Assembly: GCA_963811365.1 (NCBI GenBank)
Contig: CAWEQW010000008.1
Coordinates: forward strand, 310,001 to 374,000
Direction: 5' to 3'
DNA from: CAWEQW01 sp963811365
GTDB lineage: Bacteria; Actinomycetota; Actinomycetes; Propionibacteriales; Nocardioidaceae
Length of the DNA stretch: 64,000 bases
The position numbers and the translations under genes are program-made. This document shows, piece after piece, positions 8,438 to 17,289 of the stretch; the first letter of the stretch is position 1, and every line of letters starts with the position of its first letter. The notes beneath the pieces were generated by a model. It searched no databases. It was not told the origin of the DNA and was given only the letters and a program-made list of their open reading frames with translations.

Positions 8438-11367
8438 TCAGCGTGCCGCCACGCCGATCCCCTCGAGGTGCACCACCTTCCCGGAGCTGACCACCCGCAC
8501 GGCGACCCGCCCGTGCTGGGTCGTCGAGAAGGTGCGCACCGGAACCAGCACCCTCGCCCTCGTCGTCGCCGCGCGCAGGCTGATCACGGGGCTCACCGCG
8601 TGGCCGTTGAGGAAGACCCGGACGCTGCCGTAGCCGACGCCCTTGGAGACCACGAGCGCGATCCTCTTGAAGGCGTCGCTGCCGGTCCAGATCTTCTGAC
8701 CGTCGCCGCGGGTCCGGGCGAAGGTCCCGAACAGGTGCCCGTCGCCGTACCGCAGCTGCCAGGCACTGGTACGCGCCATCCTGGCGACACCGCGCGGGAC
8801 GTTGACCGTGACCACCACGGGCGTCGGGTCCGTGCGGCCGTCGGCCACCGCCGCGACCGTGATGCGGTTCGTCCCGTTGCGGAGCCCGTCGACGACGATC
8901 CGGCGCTGCTGCTGGTGCCGACGTACCGGCCGTTCAGGGTCACGATGTACTCCGACGGGCCTCGGTCGCTCGAGACGGGAGCACCGTCCGAGCGGGCCAG
9001 CACCCAGCTGTCGTTCGCCGGCCCGCTCACCAACGACGTGTCGGGGGCCTGGTGGACGGGCGGGGCCGGGACCATCCAGGTCTTCGAGAACATCCCCGAG
9101 ATGTTGCCGGCCGCATCGGTCGCCTTCACCTGGAAGGAGTAGATGCCGGGCGACAGCCCGCTGTAGGACTGCCGGACTCGGTCGCCGGTGCCCAGGGCTC
9201 GGGGACGTCGTTGGTGACCAGACGCGCCACGTAGGTGACGTCGGGCTCGTCGGCGCTCAGCGTGAACGTCGCGGCCGCGCCCAGCGTTCCGAGGACGGTG
9301 ATCGTCACCACCGGCGCGGTGGTGTCCTCGCCCGCTCCGGCGGCTTCTGGCCGTGCTGACTCAGGCGCCGCGACCGAGATCAGCGCGGGTCGACCGCGTT
9401 CCCACCGTCGAGCGCCACCTCGATGCGTAGCCGCCTCGAGGGCGCCCTGCGGCGATCGTGACGTACCAGGTGACCGGGTTGTAGCCCGCCTGCAGGGGCT
9501 GGACCACTCCCGGCGAGTTGACCGTTCGGGTCCAGCGTGAGCGGCATCGCCACCATGTCGCGTGCCGTTGCTGGCGTACGCCGTGGCGTCGCCGTTGTCC
9601 AGCGCCTCGACGAGGTCGGTCGACGGGTCATCGCCCGGGCCGGTCAGCGTGACGGCGAGGTCGGCCTGGCCGGCGGTCGGCGAGTAGACCGTCACCGGCA
9701 CCTTGAAGGCGTGCCCTGGACCACCAGCGGGTAGATCTGCCGTCCCACAGCACCGTCGGCACGTTGTCCTTGACCTGGTCGTGCCGGCGTCCTCGGCGAG
9801 GACGGCCTGCGGTCGGTGCCGACGTCACGAGCCGGACGGTGAGGCTAGGAGCCGGGGTCGCGCTGTCCGCGGCGACGACGTCGAAGGTGCTGGCCGACGT
9901 GTCCCCTGGCGCGAGCGGTCGAACCGGTCCTCGGCGCCCGACCAGCCGACCAGGTCCGCCACGGCCGGCGGTCGAGCGGGCGCGCCCCGGCCGGGGCCGT
10001 GGCTGTCACGTCACCGACGGACGAGGTCTCCGGGTGCGTCCATGGTCAGCCGCTGCCGGGCGTGGTGAGCAGCTGCCCGCCGAACGGGTTGAACAGGCTC
10101 GTGGTCATCGTGAACGGCTGGACCGGAAGGCGTCCGTCGGGAGCCCAGCGAGACCCCGCCGGGTCGTGATCGCCGTCTACTGGGCGGCCGTCGTGTCGAC
10201 GCCGACCGGGTCGAAGTAGAAGCCCGGGATCGTCTCGTGGTCGTGGTAGTACGGATCGCCGCACGCACGTCGTCCGCGAGCTGCGCGAACGCCGTGACGC
10301 CGGTCAGCGTCCGGGTGCCGATGGGGTCACCGGTCAGCCGGGTGAACGGCACCACGTCGCTGATCCGGCTGACCTTCCAGGTCATCGTCGGAACATCGAG
10401 CCAGGTGACACTGCCCTTGAAGGTCTGCGAGCGGTTGTAGCTGAACCCGCTGTAGTCGACGAACCGCTCTCCCGTCGCCGATCTGGGTCCCGGGGTCGTC
10501 GGGGTTCTCGCTGCGGACGAAGCTCACGCCCCATGGCGAGGTGTAGTCGGCCGAGTCGGGGAACCCGATCACCCGGTTGTAGTACTCGACCGTGTCGACG
10601 GTGAGCGGAACCTCCTTGCTCGCGGCGGTGCCGATCGCGGCGGCGGCGAGCTTCCACGCGTCGAAGGGGCCGACCTGGGCCGGCGGACCGGCGAGCGCTG
10701 CCGGCAGGCCGGGGATCGTGCCGGTCTTCATCAGCGAGTCGTACATCGCCGCGAACTCCGGCGCCGCGTCGAGGGACAGCCCGTCGGTGGCGATCCGGCC
10801 CGCTCCGTCAAGGCTGACGTCCTTGGCGACCGTCAGCTTGTCCTTGACCGCGGCGAGCTTGTCGGCGATGACCTGCTCGGAGGTGCGGGCGAGGTTGAGC
10901 CGCTCGAGCTCGGCCTCCGAGACGAACATTGCGTACTGCGGCTGGGGGTCGCAGGCCTCGATCTCCGCGACCGGGAGCTGGTCGGCCGGCAGGCCGATCC
11001 ACTCACCCTGGAGCGGCAGCACCCAGACCTGGCGCCCGTCCACCGGGTTGGTCGAGCTCGTGACGCCGGGAACCGGGTCGTGAGAGACAGGCTGGACGCA
11101 GTACTCCGTGGTCTGCTCGGTCTCCTCGGTGGCCGGCACGTCGTACTTCTTCAGGACCGGAGTGCCGTCGACTCCCCGGAGGGCGACGTCGAGGTCCGCG
11201 TAGACCGACCCCGTCGTGTCGCCACTGCCGCTGTCGCCGCCGCCACCACCGCCGCCACCGCCACCGGCGTCACCGGCCGCGATGGCCTGGGCGGGCACCA
11301 CGAGGCCCATCACGAGCAGTCCCGCCACCGATGCGATCGCCGTATGCACGCGCGTGCGTACTCTCAT
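8438..11367 (-). pseudogene. Large secreted protein with C-terminal Ig/FN3-like part, broken by many frameshifts
   Basis: If joined, about 970 residues. Residues 1-31 form a Sec signal peptide (Arg-rich start, hydrophobic core, VPAQAIAA), then a run of ten Gly and a Gly/Ser linker. The first 295 residues are one frame (to about 10,478). After that plausible coding changes frame repeatedly (near 10,478, 10,235, 10,195, 10,045, 9,700, 9,550, 9,330, 9,170 and 8,880). Recognisable pieces include DTTAPVVTITV and VKATDAAGNISG, typical of bacterial Ig/FN3-like repeats, and a basic, beta-rich C-terminus from about 8,850 to 8,438. No catalytic motif is recognised. Outside the first third the break points are approximate. 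It could be a decayed surface protein or an intact gene in poor sequence. Confidence 0.6.
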
Positions 11368-11507
11368 CGCTCGTCCTCTCTCCTCTACCGGAACACGTAT
11401 GGCGAGGCCGAGAACGAGAGCCCGGTTGACCGCGGCCCGTGAACATCAGGGACACTCCCCCCCTCAACCCATCCTTCGAGAACGGGAGTTACTGGACAAG
11501 TGTCCAA

Positions 11508-11567
11508 CGACCCCCGGGAGGCGGGCCCTAGGTCCCACGACCCCCAGGAGGCGGGCCCTAGGTCCCA
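11508..11567. repeat. Two tandem 30-bp repeats
   Basis: Two adjacent 30-base copies (11508-11537 and 11538-11567) differ at a single base. Each has the self-pairing core GGGCCCTAGGTCCC. They lie in the 237-base region between the secreted-protein start and the zinc-ribbon gene, which holds no convincing gene. A role in termination or regulation is possible but unproven. Confidence 0.7.
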
Positions 11568-11604
11568 CCACCCGCCTGCCGCGAACCGGCTGAGCGGCGC
11601 GCGA

Positions 11605-11757
11605 CTACAGCCGCTCGACCGCACTCCCGCAGCTCGGGCACCGGCCGTCCTCGAGGTCGGCGACGTCGCCATCCTCCGCACAGTGCGGGCAGAGCCACTC
11701 GGCGAACAGGAGCGGGTGCAGCGGGTTCAGCGGATCGACCGCGTCGTCGAAGTCCAT
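11605..11757 (-). CDS. Small zinc-ribbon protein
   Basis: 50 residues from ATG 11757. Two CxxC knuckles, CPHC and CPSC, 17 residues apart suggest a bound zinc. The N-terminus is acidic (MDFDDAVDPLNPLHP). A longer start at 11793 is possible but adds low-complexity basic sequence. Function unknown; it ends 48 bases downstream of the acetyltransferase gene on the same strand. Confidence 0.5.
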   Translation of the reverse strand: MDFDDAVDPLNPLHPLLFAEWLCPHCAEDGDVADLEDGRCPSCGSAVERL

Positions 11758-11797
11758 GGCCCGAGCATGCGCGTCGGTGCGCCCCCGCAGCAAGCGG

Positions 11798-13063
11798 TCA
11801 GAAGCCGACCGCCGCCGTCGGGGCGACGTCGGTCCGCATGGCGCGCCACAGCTCGGCGACCGCTCCTGCGCGCCGCTCGGTCACGAGGCCGGCGCGCAGC
11901 ATCGCCGCCAGGTTCCCCCCACCGAGGTAGGCCGCGCCCAGAGCGTCCACGCCGAGCCGCAGGTCCGCATCACCGGTCGCCCGTGCCACCGTGGCCCGGC
12001 CCGACGCGTCCGCACGGATCCGCCAGCAACCGTCGTTCCACGGCGCTGCCGGGTCGGCGACCTCGACGACGACGTCGCACGGCGCGGACCAGGCCCGGTC
12101 CTGCAGCGCCTGCGGGAGGTCGACGAGGCGGACCCACAGGCTGTCGTACGTCGCGATGTCCGACGTGCCGCGCGGTCCACCCGCCCACAGCACCATCGGG
12201 TCGTCGACGCCGACGGTGCTCACCTTCACAGAGCCCATCAGGTCGAAGTCGACGAGCCTGCGCAGCAGCGCCAGCCGTGCGGCGGGATCGCCGAGCAGCG
12301 CCCACACCGTCAGCTCGCCGGCCGGACGCGCGCGGTCCCACCTGTGCGCCCGGCGGAACATCGCGAACCCCACCTCGGCGCCGTCGCGACGGGCGAACAG
12401 GACGCGCCAGGGCTCCTTGTCCCGCAGGTGCTCCGGCAGCTGGTGGCAGACCCGGGCGTAGTAGCCGGGCTCGCCCACCACGGCGCCGAGCTCGGCGGTG
12501 GCGAGGTGGCACTCCCGCATCCGCTTCGGGACGTCGGGGTCGGAGACGGTCGCCAACGACGTGGTGACGGCACCGGCGGCCTCCTCGAGCCCGGGAGCGG
12601 TGAACGTCGTGCCCCGGCCGAGGGTGACCTCCCGCTCGAGTGACGCGAGGCCGTATCCGTGCCGCCCGTAGATGCTCGGCTCGCTCGCGTGCAGCGCCGA
12701 GACGTGGGTGCCGGGCTCGCCGTGCACCTGCTCGAAGTGGTGCCGGAGCATCGCGGTCAGCACCCCGCGCCGCCGGTGGTCGGGGTGCACGCCGACCCAG
12801 GTGAGTCCCGCGCAGGGCAGGTGTGCGGTGCTCGCGGCGGGCCCCGGCACGGCGAGGGTCAACGGGAACACCCCGTACACGCCGGGGTAGGTGGTGGGGT
12901 CGGCGCCGTCCACGTCTGCGGCGAAGCGCTGGTCGTCGGGGAGGCCGATGAGCTGCTCCTCGGCGGGAGCCGCAGGGACCTCGGCGAACCACACGGTGTG
13001 GTCGGTCGCCAGGAACCGGTCGGGGTCAGTGGCGCGGACGATCCGGATCGGGCTCTCGGTCAT
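11798..13063 (-). CDS. Eis-type GNAT N-acetyltransferase
   Basis: 421 residues from ATG 13063. The acetyl-CoA loop is visible as GVHPDHRRRGVLTAML, followed by ALHASEPSIYGRHGYG. The C-terminal ~100 residues (DLRLGVDALGAAYLGG) are the SCP2-like domain of Eis proteins, and the length matches that family. Known Eis enzymes acetylate amines of aminoglycosides, peptides or polyamines as hexamers in the cytosol. The preferred start overlaps the membrane-protein gene by 38 bases; the 12-residue upstream extension looks unnatural. No substrate can be inferred. Confidence 0.85.
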   Translation of the reverse strand: MTESPIRIVRATDPDRFLATDHTVWFAEVPAAPAEEQLIGLPDDQRFAADVDGADPTTYPGVYGVFPLTLAVPGPAASTAHLPCAGLTWVGVHPDHRRRGVLTAMLRHHFEQVHGEPGTHVSALHASEPSIYGRHGYGLASLEREVTLGRGTTFTAPGLEEAAGAVTTSLATVSDPDVPKRMRECHLATAELGAVVGEPGYYARVCHQLPEHLRDKEPWRVLFARRDGAEVGFAMFRRAHRWDRARPAGELTVWALLGDPAARLALLRRLVDFDLMGSVKVSTVGVDDPMVLWAGGPRGTSDIATYDSLWVRLVDLPQALQDRAWSAPCDVVVEVADPAAPWNDGCWRIRADASGRATVARATGDADLRLGVDALGAAYLGGGNLAAMLRAGLVTERRAGAVAELWRAMRTDVAPTAAVGF

Positions 13064-13490
13064 GCACCCCAGCCAACCTCGGGTCCGTCCGCGCCTCAAC
13101 CGGTTTACGCCCGTCGCGGCCGCTCGGGGACGCGCACGAGTCGCCGTCGCCGAGACGCTGGGCGAGGCCGAAGAGGCTGATGGCCATCGCCAGGCCGGGG
13201 GCTACCGCCATCGCACCATAGGTCTCGAAGACGATCCCGGCCCCGACGACGGTCAGGCCGGACATCGCTGCGCAGGCCGAGCAGCCCACGTCGGGACGCC
13301 ATCCGACGGCCGGCAGGTAGCTGCCGAGCACCGCAGCACCCACCAGCGCGGCGGCCAGCCACAGCACGACCCACGCCGGCGACACCTGGCGGGCCGACAC
13401 GCCGGCGAGCCCGGCGTAGGCCACAGCGAGGATCGGCGCCAGCGCCGACGTGGCCAGCCATCGGCGGCGTGGCCAGGTCAGGATGCCCAC
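13026..13490 (-). CDS. Hypothetical membrane protein with a GCSAC motif
   Basis: 154 residues from GTG 13490, chosen because GGAGGG lies seven bases upstream; GTG 13508 has no such site. Four hydrophobic segments (about 13-30, 39-60, 75-92 and 95-113) and a short motif DVGCSACAAMSG with two Cys between segments 2 and 3. The C-terminal ~35 residues are charged and overlap the acetyltransferase start, so the true end may be earlier or the sequence may hold an indel. Transcribed divergently from the persulfide dioxygenase gene and probably sharing its regulated promoter region. Not recognised. Confidence 0.55.
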   Translation of the reverse strand: MGILTWPRRRWLATSALAPILAVAYAGLAGVSARQVSPAWVVLWLAAALVGAAVLGSYLPAVGWRPDVGCSACAAMSGLTVVGAGIVFETYGAMAVAPGLAMAISLFGLAQRLGDGDSCASPSGRDGRKPVEARTDPRLAGVHDREPDPDRPRH

Positions 13491-13525
13491 GGTTCGCCCT
13501 CCCTTCACGAGGCCCTTCCGTCACG

Positions 13526-13541
13526 ATACCCCGTGGGGTAT
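13526..13541. promoter_or_regulatory. CsoR/CstR-like operator
   Basis: ATACCCC-GT-GGGGTAT is a perfect inverted repeat 37 bases upstream of the persulfide dioxygenase/rhodanese start, overlapping the likely promoter (TATATT follows). It matches the ATACCC...GGGTAT form of operators bound by CsoR-family repressors, including the persulfide sensor CstR. No CsoR-family gene is in the window. Confidence 0.6.
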
Positions 13542-13578
13542 ATTTACGCGAACACCGACGCCTCCTCGAAGGAAGACC

Positions 13579-14967
13579 ATGCACTTCGCCCAGCACTACC
13601 TCGACTGCCTCTCGCAGGCCTCCTACGTGATCGGAGACGAGAGGTCCGGACAGGCCGTCGTCGTCGACCCCCGCCGGGACGTCGAGGACTACCTCGCCGA
13701 CGCAGCCGAGCACGGCCTGACGATCGTGGGCGTCATCAACACCCACTTCCACGCGGACTTCCTCTCCGGCCACCTCGAGCTCGCCCGGGCGACCGGGGCG
13801 TGGATCGGCTACGGGGCCGCGGCGCAGACCGAGTTCCCCAGCCGACCGCTCCACGACGGCGAGCGGATCGAGCTCGGCGACGTGGTCCTCGAGGTGATGC
13901 AGACCCCGGGACACACTCCTGAGTCGATCAGCCTCCTGGTCTTCGAGCACCGCGACGACACCGTGCCGTACGGCGTCCTGACCGGGGACGCGCTCTTCAT
14001 CGGCGACGTCGGCCGCCCCGACCTGCTCGCCTCGATCGGCTTCACCGCGGACCAGCTCGGCCGCCAGCTCTACGACTCGGTCCAGCACAGGCTCATGGCA
14101 CTCGACGACGCGGTGCGGGTGTTCCCCGCGCACGGTGCGGGATCCGCCTGCGGCAAGAACCTGTCCACGGAACTCCAGTCCACGATCGGCGCCCAGCGCA
14201 GCGCCAACTACGCGTGCGTGCCGATGAGCGAGGACCAGTTCCTGGCCGTCGTCACGGCCGGCCAGCCCTCGGCGCCGGAGTACTTCGTCTACGACGCGGT
14301 CCTCAACCGCCGCAACCGCGAGGTGCACGACGCCGACCGCACGCTCCCGGAGCTGGACGTCGAGGCGGCCCTGGCCGCCCGCGACGACGGGGCGGTCGTC
14401 GTGGACGTGCGCGACGACCAGGAGTTCGCGGCCGGGCACCTCCGCGGCTCGCTCAACATCCCTGCCGACGGCCGCTTCGCCGAGACGGCCGGCATGGTGC
14501 TGCGGCCGGACGACCGCGTCGTGGTGGTCGCGCCGCCCGGCGGCGAGCGCGAGGTCGCGGTCCGGCTGGCCCGCATCGGTTTCGACAACGTGGTCGGCTA
14601 CCTGCCGCACGTCGAGTCCGCGCTGGTCGACCGGCCCACCGAGGCGGTCCGGGCGAGCCGGCTGACCGCCCCCCAGCTCGACGACCTGCTCGACGGTTCC
14701 GTCGACCCCTGGGTGCTCGACGTCCGCAACGCCGGCGAGCTCGAGATCGGCCAGGTTCCCGGAGCCGCTCACATTCCGCTGGCCGAGCTCACCCGTCGGC
14801 TCGACGAGGTGCCCACCGACCGGCCCGTCGTCGTCTACTGCGCCGGCGGCTGGCGGTCCAGCGTGGCGGCGAGCCTGCTCCGCTCGCGCGGCTACGCCGA
14901 CGTCTCGGACCTGGCCGGTGGCTTCGCGGCCTGGGAGGCGACCCGCCGCCCGGTGGCCCAGGCGTAG
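13579..14967 (+). CDS. Persulfide dioxygenase-type metallo-beta-lactamase with two rhodanese domains
   Basis: 462 residues. The N-terminal metallo-beta-lactamase domain (about 1-245) has THFHADFLSGH (H56, H58, D60), then TPGHTPES, GDALFIGDVGRPDL and FPAHGAG. A first rhodanese-like domain (about 255-350) lacks the Cys (VVVVAPPGGE). The second (about 365-458) keeps C421 in CAGGWRS. This architecture matches CstB-like and PDO-rhodanese fusions, which oxidise thiol persulfides and recycle sulfane sulfur. ATG 13579 follows GAAGGAAGACC. The palindrome in the promoter suggests induction by sulfide or persulfide through a CsoR-family repressor. Confidence 0.88.
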   Translation: MHFAQHYLDCLSQASYVIGDERSGQAVVVDPRRDVEDYLADAAEHGLTIVGVINTHFHADFLSGHLELARATGAWIGYGAAAQTEFPSRPLHDGERIELGDVVLEVMQTPGHTPESISLLVFEHRDDTVPYGVLTGDALFIGDVGRPDLLASIGFTADQLGRQLYDSVQHRLMALDDAVRVFPAHGAGSACGKNLSTELQSTIGAQRSANYACVPMSEDQFLAVVTAGQPSAPEYFVYDAVLNRRNREVHDADRTLPELDVEAALAARDDGAVVVDVRDDQEFAAGHLRGSLNIPADGRFAETAGMVLRPDDRVVVVAPPGGEREVAVRLARIGFDNVVGYLPHVESALVDRPTEAVRASRLTAPQLDDLLDGSVDPWVLDVRNAGELEIGQVPGAAHIPLAELTRRLDEVPTDRPVVVYCAGGWRSSVAASLLRSRGYADVSDLAGGFAAWEATRRPVAQA

Positions 14968-14976
14968 TGCCGCGTC

Positions 14977-15300
14977 CTAGGACCGTCCGGAGGGCGCTCC
15001 CTGCTCGACGTCCCGGCCGGCGCGGATCCAGGCGGCGGTGCCACCGACCACGTTGAAGGCGTCGTAGCCCTGCTGGCGGAGGAAGTCGGTCACTGCGGCG
15101 CTCCGCTTCCCGGTCGCGCACAGGACGTACACGGGACCGTCACGGTGGATCTCGCCAGTGCGCTGCGGCACCTGGCCCATCGGCATGCACACCGCTCCCG
15201 GGACGTGCCCACCGACGTACTCGTGGACCTCGCGGACGTCGATCACCTCGGCTCCGGCCTGTGTCGCCTGCGCCACCTGCTCGATCTCGACCTCGTGCAC
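14977..15300 (-). CDS. Single-domain rhodanese
   Basis: 107 residues. VIDVREVHEYVGGHVPGAV and the active-site loop CATGKRS (C61) are complete. GTG 15298-15300 follows AGGAGGG at good spacing. It is convergent with the persulfide dioxygenase gene (ten bases between stops) and carries its own CsoR/CstR-like palindrome 31 bases upstream, so the two facing genes appear to be one regulon. Likely a cytosolic sulfane-sulfur transferase. The acceptor is unknown. Confidence 0.88.
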   Translation of the reverse strand: MHEVEIEQVAQATQAGAEVIDVREVHEYVGGHVPGAVCMPMGQVPQRTGEIHRDGPVYVLCATGKRSAAVTDFLRQQGYDAFNVVGGTAAWIRAGRDVEQGAPSGRS

Positions 15301-15330
15301 GGGCTGCCCTCCTGATGTCGTGGATACGGG

Positions 15331-15346
15331 ATACCCGCCACGGTAT
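15331..15346. promoter_or_regulatory. Second CsoR/CstR-like operator
   Basis: Read on the minus strand the site is GATACC-N6-GGTATC, the same arms as in the site at 13526-13541 (GATACC-N6-GGTAT). It lies 31 bases upstream of the rhodanese start. Confidence 0.55.
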
Positions 15347-15381
15347 CTCGGGGGTGGTCGGCCGGCCGTGGCGCGAGTTCC

Positions 15382-16551
15382 CTAGGTAGCCAGAGGGAAG
15401 TGCGGATGCGCCGGTGAACGTCCCTGGAAGGACAGGATCGCCGGGTTCTGGACCACCCCGTCGCGAATCTCGACCGCCCGCCGGACGGTGGCGTCGGCCT
15501 CCCAGGCGCTCCGGCCGCCGAGCACCGGCCGGAGGAAGGGCAGCAACGCCTCGCTGATCTCCCACGTCGCGGACTCCCACAGGTACGACGGGCTGTGGTC
15601 GACGGCGTAGTAGAGCACGTGGTCGCCGACGGAGAACGTCGGGTCGTCGAAGCCGGTCGGCCGCGCCCAGCTGAACCCCATCCCCTCGTCGCACGAGACG
15701 TCGACGACCAGTGTGCCCGGCGCCAGGTGCGACAGCGCGTCCTCGGTGAGGAAGACGTGCGGGTCGTCGGTGTCCTGCAGCACGCAGTTGACGATGACGT
15801 CGTGGGCGGCCAGGAACCTCTCGAGCGGTACGACGCCCTGCTCGGTGTCCACGTGGCTGATCGTGCCCGTGCTCTCGTCGTCGTCGAAGTGGAACAGCCG
15901 GGCGGTGTGGATCGGGGCAGCCACCGCTGCCACCGCCCGATGGGTCAGCACGTCGACGTCACGCACCCCCAGGCCGTTGAGGGCGGTCACCGCGCCACGG
16001 GCCGTGGCTCCGAAGCCGAGCACGACCGCGCTCAGCCGGCGGCCGAAGTCCCCGGTGGAGCCGGCGAGGACCAGCGCGTGCAGCACCGAGCAGTAGCCGG
16101 CCAGCTCGTTGTTGCGGTGGAAGACGTGCAGCCCGAAGGAGCCGTCGGCGTTCCAGTGGTTCATCGCCTCGAAGGCGACCAGCGTCAGCCGATGGTCGAT
16201 CGCGACCTGGGTGAGCTCCCGGTCCTGCACGCAGTGCGGCCACCCCCAGAGCACCTGCCCCACGCGTAGCCCCGCGATCTCCTCCAGCATCGGCTTGGGC
16301 TGCAGGATCACGTCGCACTGCTCGACGAGCTCGGCGCGGGTCCTGATACCACCGACCCGGCCGGCCAGGTCGGCCTCGGAGACCCCGAACCGCTCGCCGT
16401 AGCCGTGCTCGAGGAAGATCCGGTCCCGAAGGTCGGCGGGGATCCGCTCCAGGTGCCGGGGATGCAGCGCCAGCCGATGCTCGTTCTCCTTGAGCGAGGC
16501 GGCCATCACCCCGAGCGTGAGCGGAGCGTCGGCGGCGGCTGAGGTGGTCAT
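15382..16551 (-). CDS. Alanine dehydrogenase/transhydrogenase-family enzyme, possibly N5-(carboxyethyl)ornithine synthase
   Basis: 389 residues. The N-terminal part (KENEHRLALHPRHLERIP, DVILQPKPMLEE) is the AlaDH/PNT substrate domain. The central VVLGFGATARGAVTAL is a dinucleotide-binding loop. VVDVSCDEGMGF and YAVDHSPSYLWESAT follow. N5-(carboxyethyl)ornithine synthases share these features, but classical alanine dehydrogenase and saccharopine-type reductases are alternatives. A cytosolic NAD(P)-dependent amino-acid oxidoreductase is secure; the substrate is not. It stands alone between the rhodanese promoter and the tetR gene. Confidence 0.7.
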   Translation of the reverse strand: MTTSAAADAPLTLGVMAASLKENEHRLALHPRHLERIPADLRDRIFLEHGYGERFGVSEADLAGRVGGIRTRAELVEQCDVILQPKPMLEEIAGLRVGQVLWGWPHCVQDRELTQVAIDHRLTLVAFEAMNHWNADGSFGLHVFHRNNELAGYCSVLHALVLAGSTGDFGRRLSAVVLGFGATARGAVTALNGLGVRDVDVLTHRAVAAVAAPIHTARLFHFDDDESTGTISHVDTEQGVVPLERFLAAHDVIVNCVLQDTDDPHVFLTEDALSHLAPGTLVVDVSCDEGMGFSWARPTGFDDPTFSVGDHVLYYAVDHSPSYLWESATWEISEALLPFLRPVLGGRSAWEADATVRRAVEIRDGVVQNPAILSFQGRSPAHPHFPLAT

Positions 16552-16662
16552 CGGATCTCCCGTTCTGCTCCGGAGCGGTCGTCCCTCGCGGTGCTGGCGC
16601 GGCCAGCCTAGGTCTGCGAGGCCCGCCCCGTCCGAGGATCGCGCCGCCGGGGGCCCGCGGAC

Positions 16663-17289
16663 TCAGAGCGCCGCACGCTCCCCGTCCGCCCCGAGCGACC
16701 CGGTGAGGTACTGCTGGACGGCGGCGCCGACGGCAGGTGCGAGCTGCTCGCGGGAGGCGTCGGCGACTCCGGGGACCCGGAGGACGTAGCGGCCCAGCAT
16801 GAGGCCGCCGAGCTGCGTGCCCACGAGGGCGGCGCGCAGCCGGGGTCGGTCCGGCGTCACGATCTCGGCCAGTCCCGCCAGCACGGTCGCGCCGAGCAGG
16901 TCCCGGAAGACGCCGGCGGCGCGCTCGTGGGAGAGGCTCGCGCGCAGCAGCCCGACCATCCGCTCGCGCGCTCCCGGGTTGGTCTCCCACACGTCGAGCA
17001 GGCGCCGCACGAGCTCGGCCCCGGCGCGCTCCGGGTCGTCCTTGAGCCCGGCGAACAAGGTCGCCGGGTCGAGGGGCAGGGTCAGCGCCGCGGCCAGGAG
17101 CCCGTCCTTGTCGGTGAAGTAGTGGTGGATCAGCGACGGGTCCACCCCGGCCCGGGCGGCGACGCCACGCATGGTCGTGCGCTCGAACCCGAGGTCCGCG
17201 AACAGCTCCCGCGCCGCGGTCAGGATGGTCTCCCGCGTGTCGGGGCCACCGGCAGGCCGGCGGCCGCGGCGCGGAGCGCTAGCCGACAC
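16663..17289 (-). CDS. TetR-family repressor of the ABC exporter operon
   Basis: 208 residues. The N-terminal helix-turn-helix is complete (TRETILTAARELFADLGFERTT, then GVAARAGVDPSLIHHYF). The C-terminal ligand domain is of the common actinobacterial type. GTG 17289 overlaps the end of the preceding ABC gene by 11 bases, so it is the last gene of the permease-ATPase-ATPase-tetR transcript. It probably represses that transcript through the palindrome at 20,072-20,083 and responds to an exported compound (inference). Confidence 0.85.
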   Translation of the reverse strand: MSASAPRRGRRPAGGPDTRETILTAARELFADLGFERTTMRGVAARAGVDPSLIHHYFTDKDGLLAAALTLPLDPATLFAGLKDDPERAGAELVRRLLDVWETNPGARERMVGLLRASLSHERAAGVFRDLLGATVLAGLAEIVTPDRPRLRAALVGTQLGGLMLGRYVLRVPGVADASREQLAPAVGAAVQQYLTGSLGADGERAAL

